Below, piece after piece: positions 1-6,809 of a DNA stretch of 64,000 bases; within the stretch, counting starts at the first letter, position 1; the number at the start of each line of letters is the position of its first letter. The notes beneath the pieces are model-generated. The model did no database searches and had not been told where the DNA came from. It saw only the letters and a program-made list of their open reading frames with translations. The DNA comes from Actinoplanes flavus (GTDB lineage Bacteria > Actinomycetota > Actinomycetes > Mycobacteriales > Micromonosporaceae), in the NCBI RefSeq assembly GCF_017592555.1, contig NZ_JAGFNS010000003.1, positions 3,646-67,645 of the forward strand, in the 5' to 3' direction. The translations under genes were made by a program, and so were the position numbers.

Positions 1-344
1 TGCTGGTGGTGCCCCTCGGGCTCCGGGGGGCCGGGGCGGGGCGGGCCCCCCCGGGGGGGGGGGGGCCGCCCCCCCCCCCCCCCACGACGACCGGCCGGAG
101 CCGCTCCGGCCGGGTGACCGTGACCCTCACCGGCCCCAACCTCACCGGCGTGGAGGTGGAGGACCGCTGGTTACGGTCGGATGCCGACGGGCGGGACATC
201 GCCGACGAGGTGGAGTCCGCCTGCCGACAGGGTTACCGGGCGATCGACGACGAGGCTGCGGCCGCCCCCACCCCGCACCTCGACGCGATACGTGATCTGG
301 CACGAGATCCGCAGGAGTTCCTCCGGCGCTTGACCGGCGGCTGA
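1..344 (+). CDS. YbaB/EbfC-like nucleoid-associated protein, 5' end unreliable
   Basis: The trustworthy part of this frame starts near base 84, reads GRVTVTLTGPNLTGVEV, and ends at the TGA at 342-344. A short beta hairpin followed by a helix resembles the YbaB/EbfC DNA-binding fold, which actinobacteria often encode beside type VII (ESX-like) substrate genes. Upstream, bases 19-82 are an implausible run of G and C homopolymers that translates to Gly/Pro-rich nonsense, so the true N-terminus is lost through a sequence error or lies before the window. The next gene starts 21 nt downstream in the same direction, suggesting an operon of three. The family call rests on pattern only and the function is unproven. 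Confidence 0.55.
   Translation, partial: LVVPLGLRGAGAGRAPPGGGGPPPPPPTTTGRSRSGRVTVTLTGPNLTGVEVEDRWLRSDADGRDIADEVESACRQGYRAIDDEAAAAPTPHLDAIRDLARDPQEFLRRLTGG
19..82. repeat. G/C homopolymer block, probable sequence artefact
   Basis: The block consists of uninterrupted runs of G and of C, including a run of more than ten C. It has no codon structure, and it interrupts the 5' part of the YbaB-like gene. A second block of the same style occurs at 26150-26229. I read it as a badly resolved GC-rich stretch rather than biology. Confidence 0.6.
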
Positions 345-364
345 CATCCGAGGAGGTGACCGGG

Positions 365-733
365 ATGGGAGATGTGCCCACCCCCGATGAGGTGAGAGCC
401 GCGCTCGAAGACCTCGACAGCGACTCACGGTTCTGGTTCCAGTCCGCCCAGTTGGTCGGCTCCGCCGGGCAGGTCGCGCAGAGCCTTCTCCTCGGCAGCT
501 TCGAGATCGGCATCGTCGGTGTCGAACTCGGTGTCCTCGAGAAATACGCGCAGGTCCAGCTGTTCGTGGCGAAGAGCCTGAACGACGGGCGGACCGAGAT
601 GGAGAAGTTGTCGCTGGCGCTGCGCGATGCACGGGATCAGATCGACGACACGGACCGCGAGGCGGGTGCCGGCATCGGCGGTGTCCTGGGCGAGGCGCTG
701 GGTTCCGTCAGCAAGAACCCGCCGGGGAGGTAG
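365..733 (+). CDS. Small helical protein of unknown function (122 aa)
   Basis: I do not recognise a specific family. The 122-residue product has no signal peptide, is mostly amphipathic helix, and has a hydrophobic middle (SLLLGSFEIGIVGVELGVLE) and a C-terminal half rich in Asp/Glu/Arg. Size and helix content are like WXG100/ESX-type partners, but no WxG turn is visible, so that link rests on position beside the YbaB-like gene. The ATG at 365 is preferred because AGGAGG lies 8 nt before it. An in-frame GTG at 356 overlaps that ribosome-binding site. It is followed 5 nt later by the next gene, so the two are probably cotranscribed. Confidence 0.7.
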   Translation: MGDVPTPDEVRAALEDLDSDSRFWFQSAQLVGSAGQVAQSLLLGSFEIGIVGVELGVLEKYAQVQLFVAKSLNDGRTEMEKLSLALRDARDQIDDTDREAGAGIGGVLGEALGSVSKNPPGR

Positions 734-738
734 ACGAC

Positions 739-1545
739 ATGACCGCACCCGGAGCAGGCGCGTTCGAGCAGGACTTCTACGACGCCACGCAGGCGATCTC
801 CCGAGGTGTCCAGGAGATCCAGGACAATTTTCGCCTGCTGGAGGAGCGGCTCAACCGCGCCCTCACGTTCATCTACGTGCCGATGATCTCGGAGGGCATC
901 ATCGCCGCCTTCCAGAAACTGACCGAGGCCACCGACAAGTTCTTCAATCTCCTGCAGCGTTTCATCACGGAGCCCGGGTATCCGCCGGCGCTGTTCCGTG
1001 TCGGGGAGCTGTGGGAGACCGAGGTGGGCCAGAAACTCAGCGATCAGGCCGCCAGGATGGCTCCGAACTCGCGAGCCGCCGACGACAGCTTCGTCGGCTC
1101 CGCCGCACGCGCCTACAAGGACGCCGCGGAGGCCCAGCGCCTCGCCACCCAGTCCTTCATGCCGCTGTCGACCTCGGTGAAGAGCGCGCTGCACGAGCTG
1201 GGGCACAGCCAGATCGTGTTCCTCATCGCCATCGGCGCGGCGGCGGCGACCTTCGTCGTCGGGCTGGTCGCGGCGGTCGCCGCCGCGGGAACGGGGGTGG
1301 GTGCTCCGGCTGCGGGGCCGATCGCCATCTCCGCCGCCGCCGGGGCGGTCACCATGCTGCTGACCGCGGCGCCGATCATCTACGACGCGTATTCGCGGTT
1401 CAAGACCGCGATCAACACGATGGAATCCGAGCTTCGCGACTCCGAGGGCATGCCGTCGGAGGGCGATCCGCCGGTGAGCCGTTGGCCGCGGGTCGGCGAG
1501 AGGATCACCGACAATCCGCGGCCGTGGCAGGTGGCGACGGACTGA
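739..1545 (+). CDS. Helical membrane protein, possible type VII-like substrate (268 aa)
   Basis: Residues about 1-150 are predicted long helices without a signal peptide (FEQDFYDATQAISRGVQEI). Two adjacent hydrophobic segments rich in Ala/Gly/Val follow, around residues 155-185 and 190-215, then a short charged tail. Such an architecture, with a four-helix N-terminal part and a transmembrane hairpin, occurs in WXG100-superfamily or toxin-like secreted proteins of actinobacteria. No catalytic motif is visible and no immunity gene is evident, so I assign no activity. It is third in a tight three-gene operon and ends just before a strong hairpin terminator at 1554-1587. Confidence 0.7.
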   Translation: MTAPGAGAFEQDFYDATQAISRGVQEIQDNFRLLEERLNRALTFIYVPMISEGIIAAFQKLTEATDKFFNLLQRFITEPGYPPALFRVGELWETEVGQKLSDQAARMAPNSRAADDSFVGSAARAYKDAAEAQRLATQSFMPLSTSVKSALHELGHSQIVFLIAIGAAAATFVVGLVAAVAAAGTGVGAPAAGPIAISAAAGAVTMLLTAAPIIYDAYSRFKTAINTMESELRDSEGMPSEGDPPVSRWPRVGERITDNPRPWQVATD

Positions 1546-1553
1546 GCGGACAC

Positions 1554-1587
1554 GGAACGGGTCCCGCCGTGGAGCGGGACCCGTTCC
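1554..1587. terminator. Bidirectional hairpin terminator
   Basis: A perfect 14-bp stem (1554-1567 with 1574-1587, core AACGGGTCCCGC) encloses a 6-nt loop. It lies between convergent genes ending at 1545 and 1603, so it can serve both strands. There is no clear U-run, which is usual in high-GC actinobacteria. Confidence 0.8.
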
Positions 1588-1602
1588 TCGTACGATCTCG
1601 GG

Positions 1603-2559
1603 TCAGACGTTTGCCGGGGTTTTGTCCTTGTCGTCCGGGGTGTCGCCGGCCGCCGCGACGGCCTCCGCCTCGGCGATGATCTGCGCGTCCTCGGCGGAGT
1701 GCTTGCGGTATTGCAGCACCGAGTAGACGATCGCCGCCGCCCAGACCACGTAGATCACGCCGTAGACCGCGTAGCGGACGTTGTCGGGGGCGTCGATCCA
1801 GTCGCTGCGCAGCAGGGAGCGGGTGTTGGTGAGGATGATGACGCCGCCGACCGCGGCGCCGAGCACCCGCGGCGGGATGTGGCGGACCAGCCAGGCGGCG
1901 ATGGGTGCGGCGATGACGCCGCCGACCAGCAGGGCGAAGGCCCAGCCGTAGTCGATGTTCTCGCTGCCGATGCCGTAGATGAAGCCGATGCTGGCGGCGA
2001 CGGCGACGAGGAACTCGCTGGTGTCGATGGAGCCGATGGTCTTGCGCGGTTCGAGCCGGCCGCTGGCCAGGATGGCGGGGGTGCCGACGGGGCCCCAGCC
2101 ACCGCCGCCGGTGGCGTCGACGAAGCCGCCGACCAGGCCGAGCGGGGTGAGGAACCGCTTGCGCAGCGGCTTGCCGAGCTGGCCCTTGGGCAGGCCCTGG
2201 AAGGTGAAGCGGAGGAAGACGTAGAGGCCCAGTGTCAGCAGGATGACCGCCATGAGCGGCGCCGCGACCTCGGTGGAGATGCCGGAGAGGACGACCGCGC
2301 CGGCGAAGGCGCCGACCGCGCCCGGGACGCCGATCTTGAGGACGACTTTCCAGTCGACGTTGCCGAAGCGCCAGTGCGAGAGGCCGGAGACCAGCGTGGT
2401 GCCGATCTCGGCGAGGTGCACCGTGGCGGACGCGGCCGCCGGGTTGGTGCCGATCGCGAGGAGGAGGGTGGTCGAGGTGACGCCGTAGGCCATGCCCAGG
2501 CTGCCGTCGACGAGCTGAGCGCCGAGCCCGACGAGGGCGAGGAGGATGAGCTTCTGCAT
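1603..2559 (-). CDS. TauE/SafE-family sulfite/organosulfonate permease
   Basis: The 318-aa polytopic membrane protein has about eight hydrophobic segments in two halves. The N-terminal GSLGMAYGVTSTTLLL and a mid-protein glycine-rich GGFVDATGGGGWGP stretch are typical of the TauE/SafE/YfcA family, whose members export or import sulfite, sulfonates or small organic anions. The C-terminal 35 residues are charged and cytoplasmic. It is a single gene with its own promoter: TTGCCT, an 18-nt spacer, then TATTAT at 2637-2608 on the minus strand. An inverted repeat in that promoter suggests control by a dimeric repressor. The substrate cannot be told from sequence. Confidence 0.9.
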   Translation of the reverse strand: MQKLILLALVGLGAQLVDGSLGMAYGVTSTTLLLAIGTNPAAASATVHLAEIGTTLVSGLSHWRFGNVDWKVVLKIGVPGAVGAFAGAVVLSGISTEVAAPLMAVILLTLGLYVFLRFTFQGLPKGQLGKPLRKRFLTPLGLVGGFVDATGGGGWGPVGTPAILASGRLEPRKTIGSIDTSEFLVAVAASIGFIYGIGSENIDYGWAFALLVGGVIAAPIAAWLVRHIPPRVLGAAVGGVIILTNTRSLLRSDWIDAPDNVRYAVYGVIYVVWAAAIVYSVLQYRKHSAEDAQIIAEAEAVAAAGDTPDDKDKTPANV

Positions 2560-2607
2560 GTGCCGACCGCCAGGGGAGGGAGGGTCAATTCCTACATCTT
2601 GGATCGG

Positions 2608-2637
2608 ATAATAGGAGCCTACCTACCCCGTAGGCAA
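2608..2637 (-). promoter_or_regulatory. Promoter with operator-like inverted repeat for the TauE gene
   Basis: Read on the minus strand, TTGCCT (plus 2632-2637), an 18-nt spacer and TATTAT (plus 2608-2613) form a near-consensus vegetative promoter. The inverted repeat GCCTAC-N7-GTAGGC (plus 2617-2635) overlaps the -35 element and fills the spacer, as expected for a repressor site. The cognate regulator is not identifiable here. Confidence 0.6.
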
Positions 2638-2664
2638 GGCATCCCTTGGTGACGATGTTGCAGA

Positions 2665-3042
2665 ATGGCCACCGTGAGTGACGCGGATGACGTACGGCGG
2701 ATGGCTCTCGCTCTCCCGCAGGTCGAGGAGATCGACAGCGACGGCTTCGACTTCCGGGTCGCCGGCAAGGGTTTCGTCTGGTCATATCCGGAACGTCTAC
2801 CCGGAAAACCGCGAGTGATCCGTACCGACATCGCGGTGCTCTACGTCGGGGACGAGGCCGAGAAGCAGGCGCTGGTGCTCGGCGAGCCGGACATGTTCTT
2901 CACCACGCCGGGTTATGACGGCCTGCCGCTCGTCATGGTCCGCCTGGAGCGGGTTTCACCCGAACGGCTGAGCGAGCTGGTGACCGACGCTTGGCGGATG
3001 CGCGCGCCCGAGGACGTGGAGGCGGCCTACCGGCCGGGTTAG
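2665..3042 (+). CDS. MmcQ/YjbR family protein
   Basis: This 125-aa protein matches the small MmcQ/YjbR (CyaY-like fold) family in size and pattern. It has an N-terminal helix (VRRMALALPQVEE), a beta-rich middle with FRVAGKGFVW, and FFTTPGYDGLPLVMVRL before a C-terminal helix that ends in the typical WRMRAPEDV. Members are annotated as putative DNA-binding proteins but their role is poorly known. An in-frame GTG at 2674 is an alternative start. The last 4 nt overlap the convergent MerR-type gene. Confidence 0.88.
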   Translation: MATVSDADDVRRMALALPQVEEIDSDGFDFRVAGKGFVWSYPERLPGKPRVIRTDIAVLYVGDEAEKQALVLGEPDMFFTTPGYDGLPLVMVRLERVSPERLSELVTDAWRMRAPEDVEAAYRPG

Positions 3043-3422
3043 AGCCGCCCGGCCACCTTCGCCGCGAGGTGCGGGCAGGTGGTGAAGTCGTCGGCGTCGC
3101 ATTCGGCGGCGTGTTCGACGAGCGCGAGCGCCGCCTCGGCCGCCGCGATGCGCTTGCGGAGAGTCTCGGCGTGTGCCGCGTAGAGGTCACGGCGGGACTG
3201 CCGGTCACGGGCGTCGGTGAGCAGCCGCCGAGCCTGCTCCAGGCTCAGGCCGGCCTCCTTGGCGAGCTGGATGAGCACGATCCGGGCGGCGTCGGCGTCG
3301 CCGTACACCCGGTGGCCGGCGGCGGACCGCTCCGGGGTGAGCAGGCCCATCTGCTCCCAGTGCCGCAGGACGTGCGCGGGCAGTCCGAACCGGGCGGCCA
3401 GATCCCCGATGCTTGACTTCAT
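3039..3422 (-). CDS. MerR-family transcriptional regulator
   Basis: The N-terminal winged helix-turn-helix is clear (IGDLAARFGLPAHVLRHWEQMGLL, then HRVYGDADAARI). A long dimerisation helix and a short C-terminal tail with two cysteines and a histidine (AECDADDFTTCPHLA) follow. That tail could bind a thiol-reactive or metal ligand, which is inference. The ATG at 3422 gives a protein that begins directly at the DNA-binding domain. A longer frame from 3464 would add 14 untypical residues. It is divergent from a methyltransferase gene and shares a promoter region with an 18-bp palindrome at 3417-3434, so it probably regulates both itself and that neighbour. Confidence 0.9.
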   Translation of the reverse strand: MKSSIGDLAARFGLPAHVLRHWEQMGLLTPERSAAGHRVYGDADAARIVLIQLAKEAGLSLEQARRLLTDARDRQSRRDLYAAHAETLRKRIAAAEAALALVEHAAECDADDFTTCPHLAAKVAGRL

Positions 3423-3443
3423 GTCGACATGAAGATGCAGGGT
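3413..3443 (+). promoter_or_regulatory. MerR-type promoter with 18-bp palindromic operator
   Basis: TTGACT (3413-3418) and CAGGGT (3438-3443) are 19 nt apart, the over-long spacing typical of MerR-activated promoters. The perfect palindrome CTTCATGTCGACATGAAG (3417-3434) fills the spacer. On the opposite strand TTGACA (plus 3453-3458) could fire toward the regulator gene, placing its start of transcription at or near its ATG (leaderless). Confidence 0.7.
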
Positions 3444-3475
3444 CCCCGGTGTTGTCAAGCGCATCGGAGGACGCC

Positions 3476-4015
3476 ATGAGCACGGAGATCAAGTTCGACC
3501 GGCGGGCCAGCGCCGCGTACGACCGGCGAGCCACCCGGCTGCTGCGCGGCTTCTACCGCCGGGTCGCCGGGGAGGTCGCGGCCGTCGCCGGGCCGGGCGC
3601 CGCCGTGCTGGACGTCGGCACCGGCCCCGGCCGCCTGCTGCACGAACTCGCCGCGCGCCGGCCGGACCTGCGGCTCGCCGGCGCCGACCTGTCGCCGGAC
3701 ATGGCGGCCCTGGCACGCCGCCCGGGGATCCGCGTCGAGGTGGCCGATGTGGCGTGCCTGCCGTGGCCGGACGACAGCCTGGACCTGATCGTGTCGACGC
3801 TCAGCGCGCACGAGTGGCCGGACCCGGAGGCGGCCGCCGCCGAGCTGTTCCGGGTGCTGAGGCCGGGCGGCCGGATCCTGATCCACGACTTCCGGTTCGC
3901 CCGGCTGCGCCGGCTGGCGGACGCGCTTTCCCAGAAGACAGCGGGGGTACGGCGTGAGCCGCACCACCCGCTGTCGATCTACACCCGGATTCAGGGCGTG
4001 GGAGTCGTGGACTGA
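3476..4015 (+). CDS. Class I SAM-dependent methyltransferase
   Basis: The 179-aa product has the class I methyltransferase core. Motif I is VLDVGTGPGRLL, an acidic residue ends beta-2 (GADLSPDM), VADVACLPWPDDSLDLIVS is the motif II/post-I region, and FRVLRPGGRILIHDF is the canonical motif III. The ATG at 3476 has GGAGG 5 nt upstream. Its promoter carries the MerR-type operator, so it is the probable target of the divergent regulator. The acceptor is unknown; such pairs often act on drugs or metalloids, but nothing here shows that. The 3' end overlaps the convergent YcnI gene by 25 nt. Confidence 0.88.
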   Translation: MSTEIKFDRRASAAYDRRATRLLRGFYRRVAGEVAAVAGPGAAVLDVGTGPGRLLHELAARRPDLRLAGADLSPDMAALARRPGIRVEVADVACLPWPDDSLDLIVSTLSAHEWPDPEAAAAELFRVLRPGGRILIHDFRFARLRRLADALSQKTAGVRREPHHPLSIYTRIQGVGVVD

Positions 4016-4704
4016 GCGGCCTTGCGGTAGGCGAGCAGACCGATGACCAGCCCGGCGAGACCGGCGACCAGACCGGCGATCCCCCAGGCGGTGGCGTTGC
4101 CGTCGTCCTCGGCGGGTTCGGCCGCCTCGGGTGCGGGCGCCGGGGCGGCGGACGGGGCGGCCGAGGCGGCGGTCAGCTTGAGGACCGGCGCCGGGTTCTC
4201 CGGCTCGGTGCCGTCGGTGGTGGGCTCGTCGATCCAGCGGACGATGGTGCCGTCGGAGTAGGTCTGGAGCGTCTTGAAGACCATCTGCCCGGTCTCCGGC
4301 AGCGGCCCGAGCGAGACGTCGAACTCCTGGAAGGTCCCCGGCTTGATCTCCGAGCCGGACGCCGCGGTCCAGGTGATCTTGGTGACCGCCTCGCTGATCT
4401 CGTGGTCGTGCACCTTCAGCGGGGTGGCCAGCTTCGACTTCTCGGCGACCGCGGTCCAGCCCGGCACCGGCTTGAGCGACACCGAACCGACCGGGCTGTC
4501 CGCCGGCAGGTTGACCTCCAGCTTGGTGGTGGAGGCGGTGTCGCTCTCGTTCGGCACGCGGAACGACACCTTGGCGTACCCGCCCTGGGTCGCGGTGCTG
4601 GGATTGACCGTCACGTGGGCGGCCGCGGGGCCGGCCAGGCCGAGCACGAACGCGGCCGCGACGGCGGTGACGGTGGCGGCGCGCCGCCATGCGGTCTGCT
4701 TCAT
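3991..4704 (-). CDS. YcnI-family copper-binding membrane protein
   Basis: The 237-aa protein has a Sec signal peptide ending in PAAA, so the mature chain begins with His30 (HVTVNPSTATQGGYAKVSF). This N-terminal His start defines the YcnI/DUF1775 cupredoxin-like copper-binding domain, which spans to about residue 165. A Pro/Ala/Glu-rich linker and one C-terminal transmembrane helix (about 205-227) anchor it outside the membrane. It is the second gene of a copC-ycnI operon, starts 11 nt after copC and has GAGAGG before the ATG. Known YcnI proteins work with CopC/CopD in copper handling. Confidence 0.92.
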   Translation of the reverse strand: MKQTAWRRAATVTAVAAAFVLGLAGPAAAHVTVNPSTATQGGYAKVSFRVPNESDTASTTKLEVNLPADSPVGSVSLKPVPGWTAVAEKSKLATPLKVHDHEISEAVTKITWTAASGSEIKPGTFQEFDVSLGPLPETGQMVFKTLQTYSDGTIVRWIDEPTTDGTEPENPAPVLKLTAASAAPSAAPAPAPEAAEPAEDDGNATAWGIAGLVAGLAGLVIGLLAYRKAAQSTTPTP

Positions 4705-4715
4705 CGGGGAACCTC

Positions 4716-5300
4716 TCATGCCTTGCGGCGACGAATGAACAGGAAAGCGGCAACGGCGGCGACAGCGACCGCGATACCGGCGACAAGACCATAGACAGTG
4801 GTGTTCGAGGACTCCTCGGCGGCCAGCAGCGGTGGGCTCGTGGCGCTGGTCGTGGTGGCGGCCGGAGCGGGCGCCGCGGCGGACGGTGACGGTGACGGCG
4901 ACTCGGCCGGCGGCGCCGGGTCGTCGACGGTGAACTCGTACGAACCCTTCACCGGGTGCCCGTCCGTGGAGACCACCTGGTAGGCAACCGTGTAGACCCC
5001 GTTGGCCAGGGGCTGGCCGATGGTGACGGAGCCGATGGCGCCCTTCACCGTCGGCGCCGAGGTGGTCACCTTCGCCCCACCGGCGTCGCTCACCGTGATC
5101 GTGGTGTGGTCCGGGTCCAGCTTCTGCAGGAACCGCAGTCTCACCTCGGCCGGCGACTCCTTCAGCGTGGCGCCCTTGGCCGGGCTGGCCTCGGCCAGCG
5201 CGTTGTGCGCCCAGGCCGGAGTGCCGGGCACGAGCACCAGCAGCAGTGCGGCGAGGGCGAGCAACGGCCCCAGGCGAGCCCGGATGGTGACAGTCGACAT
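4716..5300 (-). CDS. copC: CopC copper resistance/homeostasis protein
   Basis: A signal peptide ending AWA is cut so that the mature protein starts at His32 (HNALAEASPAKGATL), the characteristic N-terminal copper ligand of CopC. The Ig-like fold follows, with the second ligand region in STDGHPVKGSYEF. A Pro/Ser/Ala linker leads to a single C-terminal membrane helix and an RRRKA tail, the anchored actinobacterial form. The ATG at 5298-5300 has no strong ribosome-binding site. CopC carries Cu(II) outside the membrane. No CopD fusion or partner is seen, but YcnI is cotranscribed and a PepSY membrane protein is divergent. Confidence 0.93.
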   Translation of the reverse strand: MSTVTIRARLGPLLALAALLLVLVPGTPAWAHNALAEASPAKGATLKESPAEVRLRFLQKLDPDHTTITVSDAGGAKVTTSAPTVKGAIGSVTIGQPLANGVYTVAYQVVSTDGHPVKGSYEFTVDDPAPPAESPSPSPSAAAPAPAATTTSATSPPLLAAEESSNTTVYGLVAGIAVAVAAVAAFLFIRRRKA

Positions 5301-5330
5301 GCCCGTTAGTCGCCCGATGCCGGGACCTGG

Positions 5331-5351
5331 TTCCCGGAAATCCGCCGGGAA
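5331..5351. promoter_or_regulatory. Inverted repeat between copC and the PepSY gene
   Basis: TTCCCGG-N7-CCGGGAA lies in the 120-nt divergent region. Overlapping CCGGGA/TCCCGG half-sites continue to its left (5320-5337). It is placed to act on either gene, but no copper-regulator consensus is recognisable. Confidence 0.4.
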
Positions 5352-5420
5352 CTTCGTGGCCCCCGGGGGCGACCAACCGGCGACGCAGCCCACCCTTCGC
5401 CGCATATTGAGGACAGCCGC

Positions 5421-6809
5421 ATGGCCGTGACCCCCGAACTGACCGAACAGCCGGTGACCCCGCCGGCGCCTCCCCGCGAGGCCCGCCGCCCGTCCGCGTT
5501 CGGCGCGCTGCTGCTGCGCCTGCACTTCTACGCCGGGGTGCTGGTCGCCCCGTTCCTGGTGGTGGCGGCCCTGACCGGCCTTCTCTACACGGCGACCCCA
5601 CAGATCGACACCATCCTGTACGGCGACAAGCTCACCGCCGCGACCAGGAGCGGCCCCACCCTCCCGCTGGCCGAGCAGATCGCCGCGGCCCGGGCGAGCC
5701 ACCCGGACGGCACGATCGCGGCGGTCCAGCCGGCCGACGGCGACCAGAGCACCCGGGTGGTGTTCGCCCAGCCGGATCTCGGCGAGAACCAGCACACCGT
5801 CTACGTCGACCCGCACACCGGCGCGGTCCAGGGGCAGCTGACCACCTGGTGGGGCTCCACCCCGGTGACCACCTGGCTGGACGACCTGCACCGCAACCTG
5901 CACCTCGGCGACCTGGGCCGGCACTACTCGGAGATCGCCGCGAGCTGGCTGTGGGTGCTCACCCTCGGCGGCGTCGTGCTGTGGTGGCGGCGCCGCCGCA
6001 GCGTCCGCAAGATGCTGGCCCCGGAGCTGTCGGCGAAGAAGGGCGTCCGCCGGACCCGGGGCTGGCACGCGGCCACCGGACTGTGGCTGAGCCTCGGCCT
6101 GCTGATCCTCTCGGCGACCGGTCTCACCTGGTCACGCTATGCGGGCGCCTCGTTCGACACGGTGCAGACCGCCTTCGGAGCGCAGCGGCCGGGCCTGGAG
6201 GTGCCGGGCGTCTCCGGCTCGGCCGGCGGCCACCACGGCGCCGGCAGCGAGGCCCCGGTCGCGGTCGACCCGGCGCAGGCCGACACCGTGCTGAGGGTGG
6301 CCCGGGACAGCGGTCTCACCGGCCCGGTCGAGCTGAGCCTGCCGGAGACCGGCGGCGCCGCCTGGACCGTCGCCGGGATCGACAACACCTGGCCGGTTCA
6401 GCTGGACCGGATCGCCGTCGACCCGGCCACCGCGACCGTGGTGGCGCGCAGCGACTTCGCCGACTGGCCGCTGCTGGCGCAGCTGTCGAAGCTGGGCGTG
6501 CAGGCGCACATGGGGATCCTGTTCGGGCCGGTCAACCAGATCCTGCTGGCGGCGCTGGCGATCGGGCTGCTGTGCGTGATCCTGTGGGGTTACCGGATGT
6601 GGTGGCAGCGCCGCCCGACCCGGACCGACCGCCCCGCCCTGGCCGGGGCCGCGCCGGCCCGCGGCGCGTGGCTGGGCCTGCCGGCGTGGGCCGTCGCGGC
6701 CGGCGTGCCGGTGGTCTTCGCGATCGGCTGGGCGCTCCCCTGGTTCGGCCTCCCGCTGGTGGCGTTCCTGCTGGCCGACGCGCTGCTGAGCCTCCGCAAG
6801 CGCGCCTAG
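5421..6809 (+). CDS. PepSY-associated transmembrane protein
   Basis: The 462-aa protein follows the PepSY-TM plan. A cytoplasmic N-terminus precedes the first membrane helix (YAGVLVAPFLVVAALTGLLY), followed by an external PepSY-like domain around residues 60-150 (HTVYVDPHTGAVQG), a helix with WLWVLTLGGVVLWWRRRR, a further helix at LSLGLLILSATGLTWSRYAG, a second external domain and C-terminal helices. Conserved histidines near membrane faces (LHRNLHLGDLGRHY, RGWHAATGLW) could bind haem, as in related ferric-reductase-like proteins. The ATG has GAGG 8 nt upstream. Its position opposite copC-ycnI suggests a metal or redox role, which is inference. Confidence 0.88.
   Translation: MAVTPELTEQPVTPPAPPREARRPSAFGALLLRLHFYAGVLVAPFLVVAALTGLLYTATPQIDTILYGDKLTAATRSGPTLPLAEQIAAARASHPDGTIAAVQPADGDQSTRVVFAQPDLGENQHTVYVDPHTGAVQGQLTTWWGSTPVTTWLDDLHRNLHLGDLGRHYSEIAASWLWVLTLGGVVLWWRRRRSVRKMLAPELSAKKGVRRTRGWHAATGLWLSLGLLILSATGLTWSRYAGASFDTVQTAFGAQRPGLEVPGVSGSAGGHHGAGSEAPVAVDPAQADTVLRVARDSGLTGPVELSLPETGGAAWTVAGIDNTWPVQLDRIAVDPATATVVARSDFADWPLLAQLSKLGVQAHMGILFGPVNQILLAALAIGLLCVILWGYRMWWQRRPTRTDRPALAGAAPARGAWLGLPAWAVAAGVPVVFAIGWALPWFGLPLVAFLLADALLSLRKRA

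Noticed and set aside
3991..4015. A frameshift in the methyltransferase because its 3' end overlaps YcnI
   Set aside because: Both genes keep full domain patterns to their stops; a short convergent overlap explains it.
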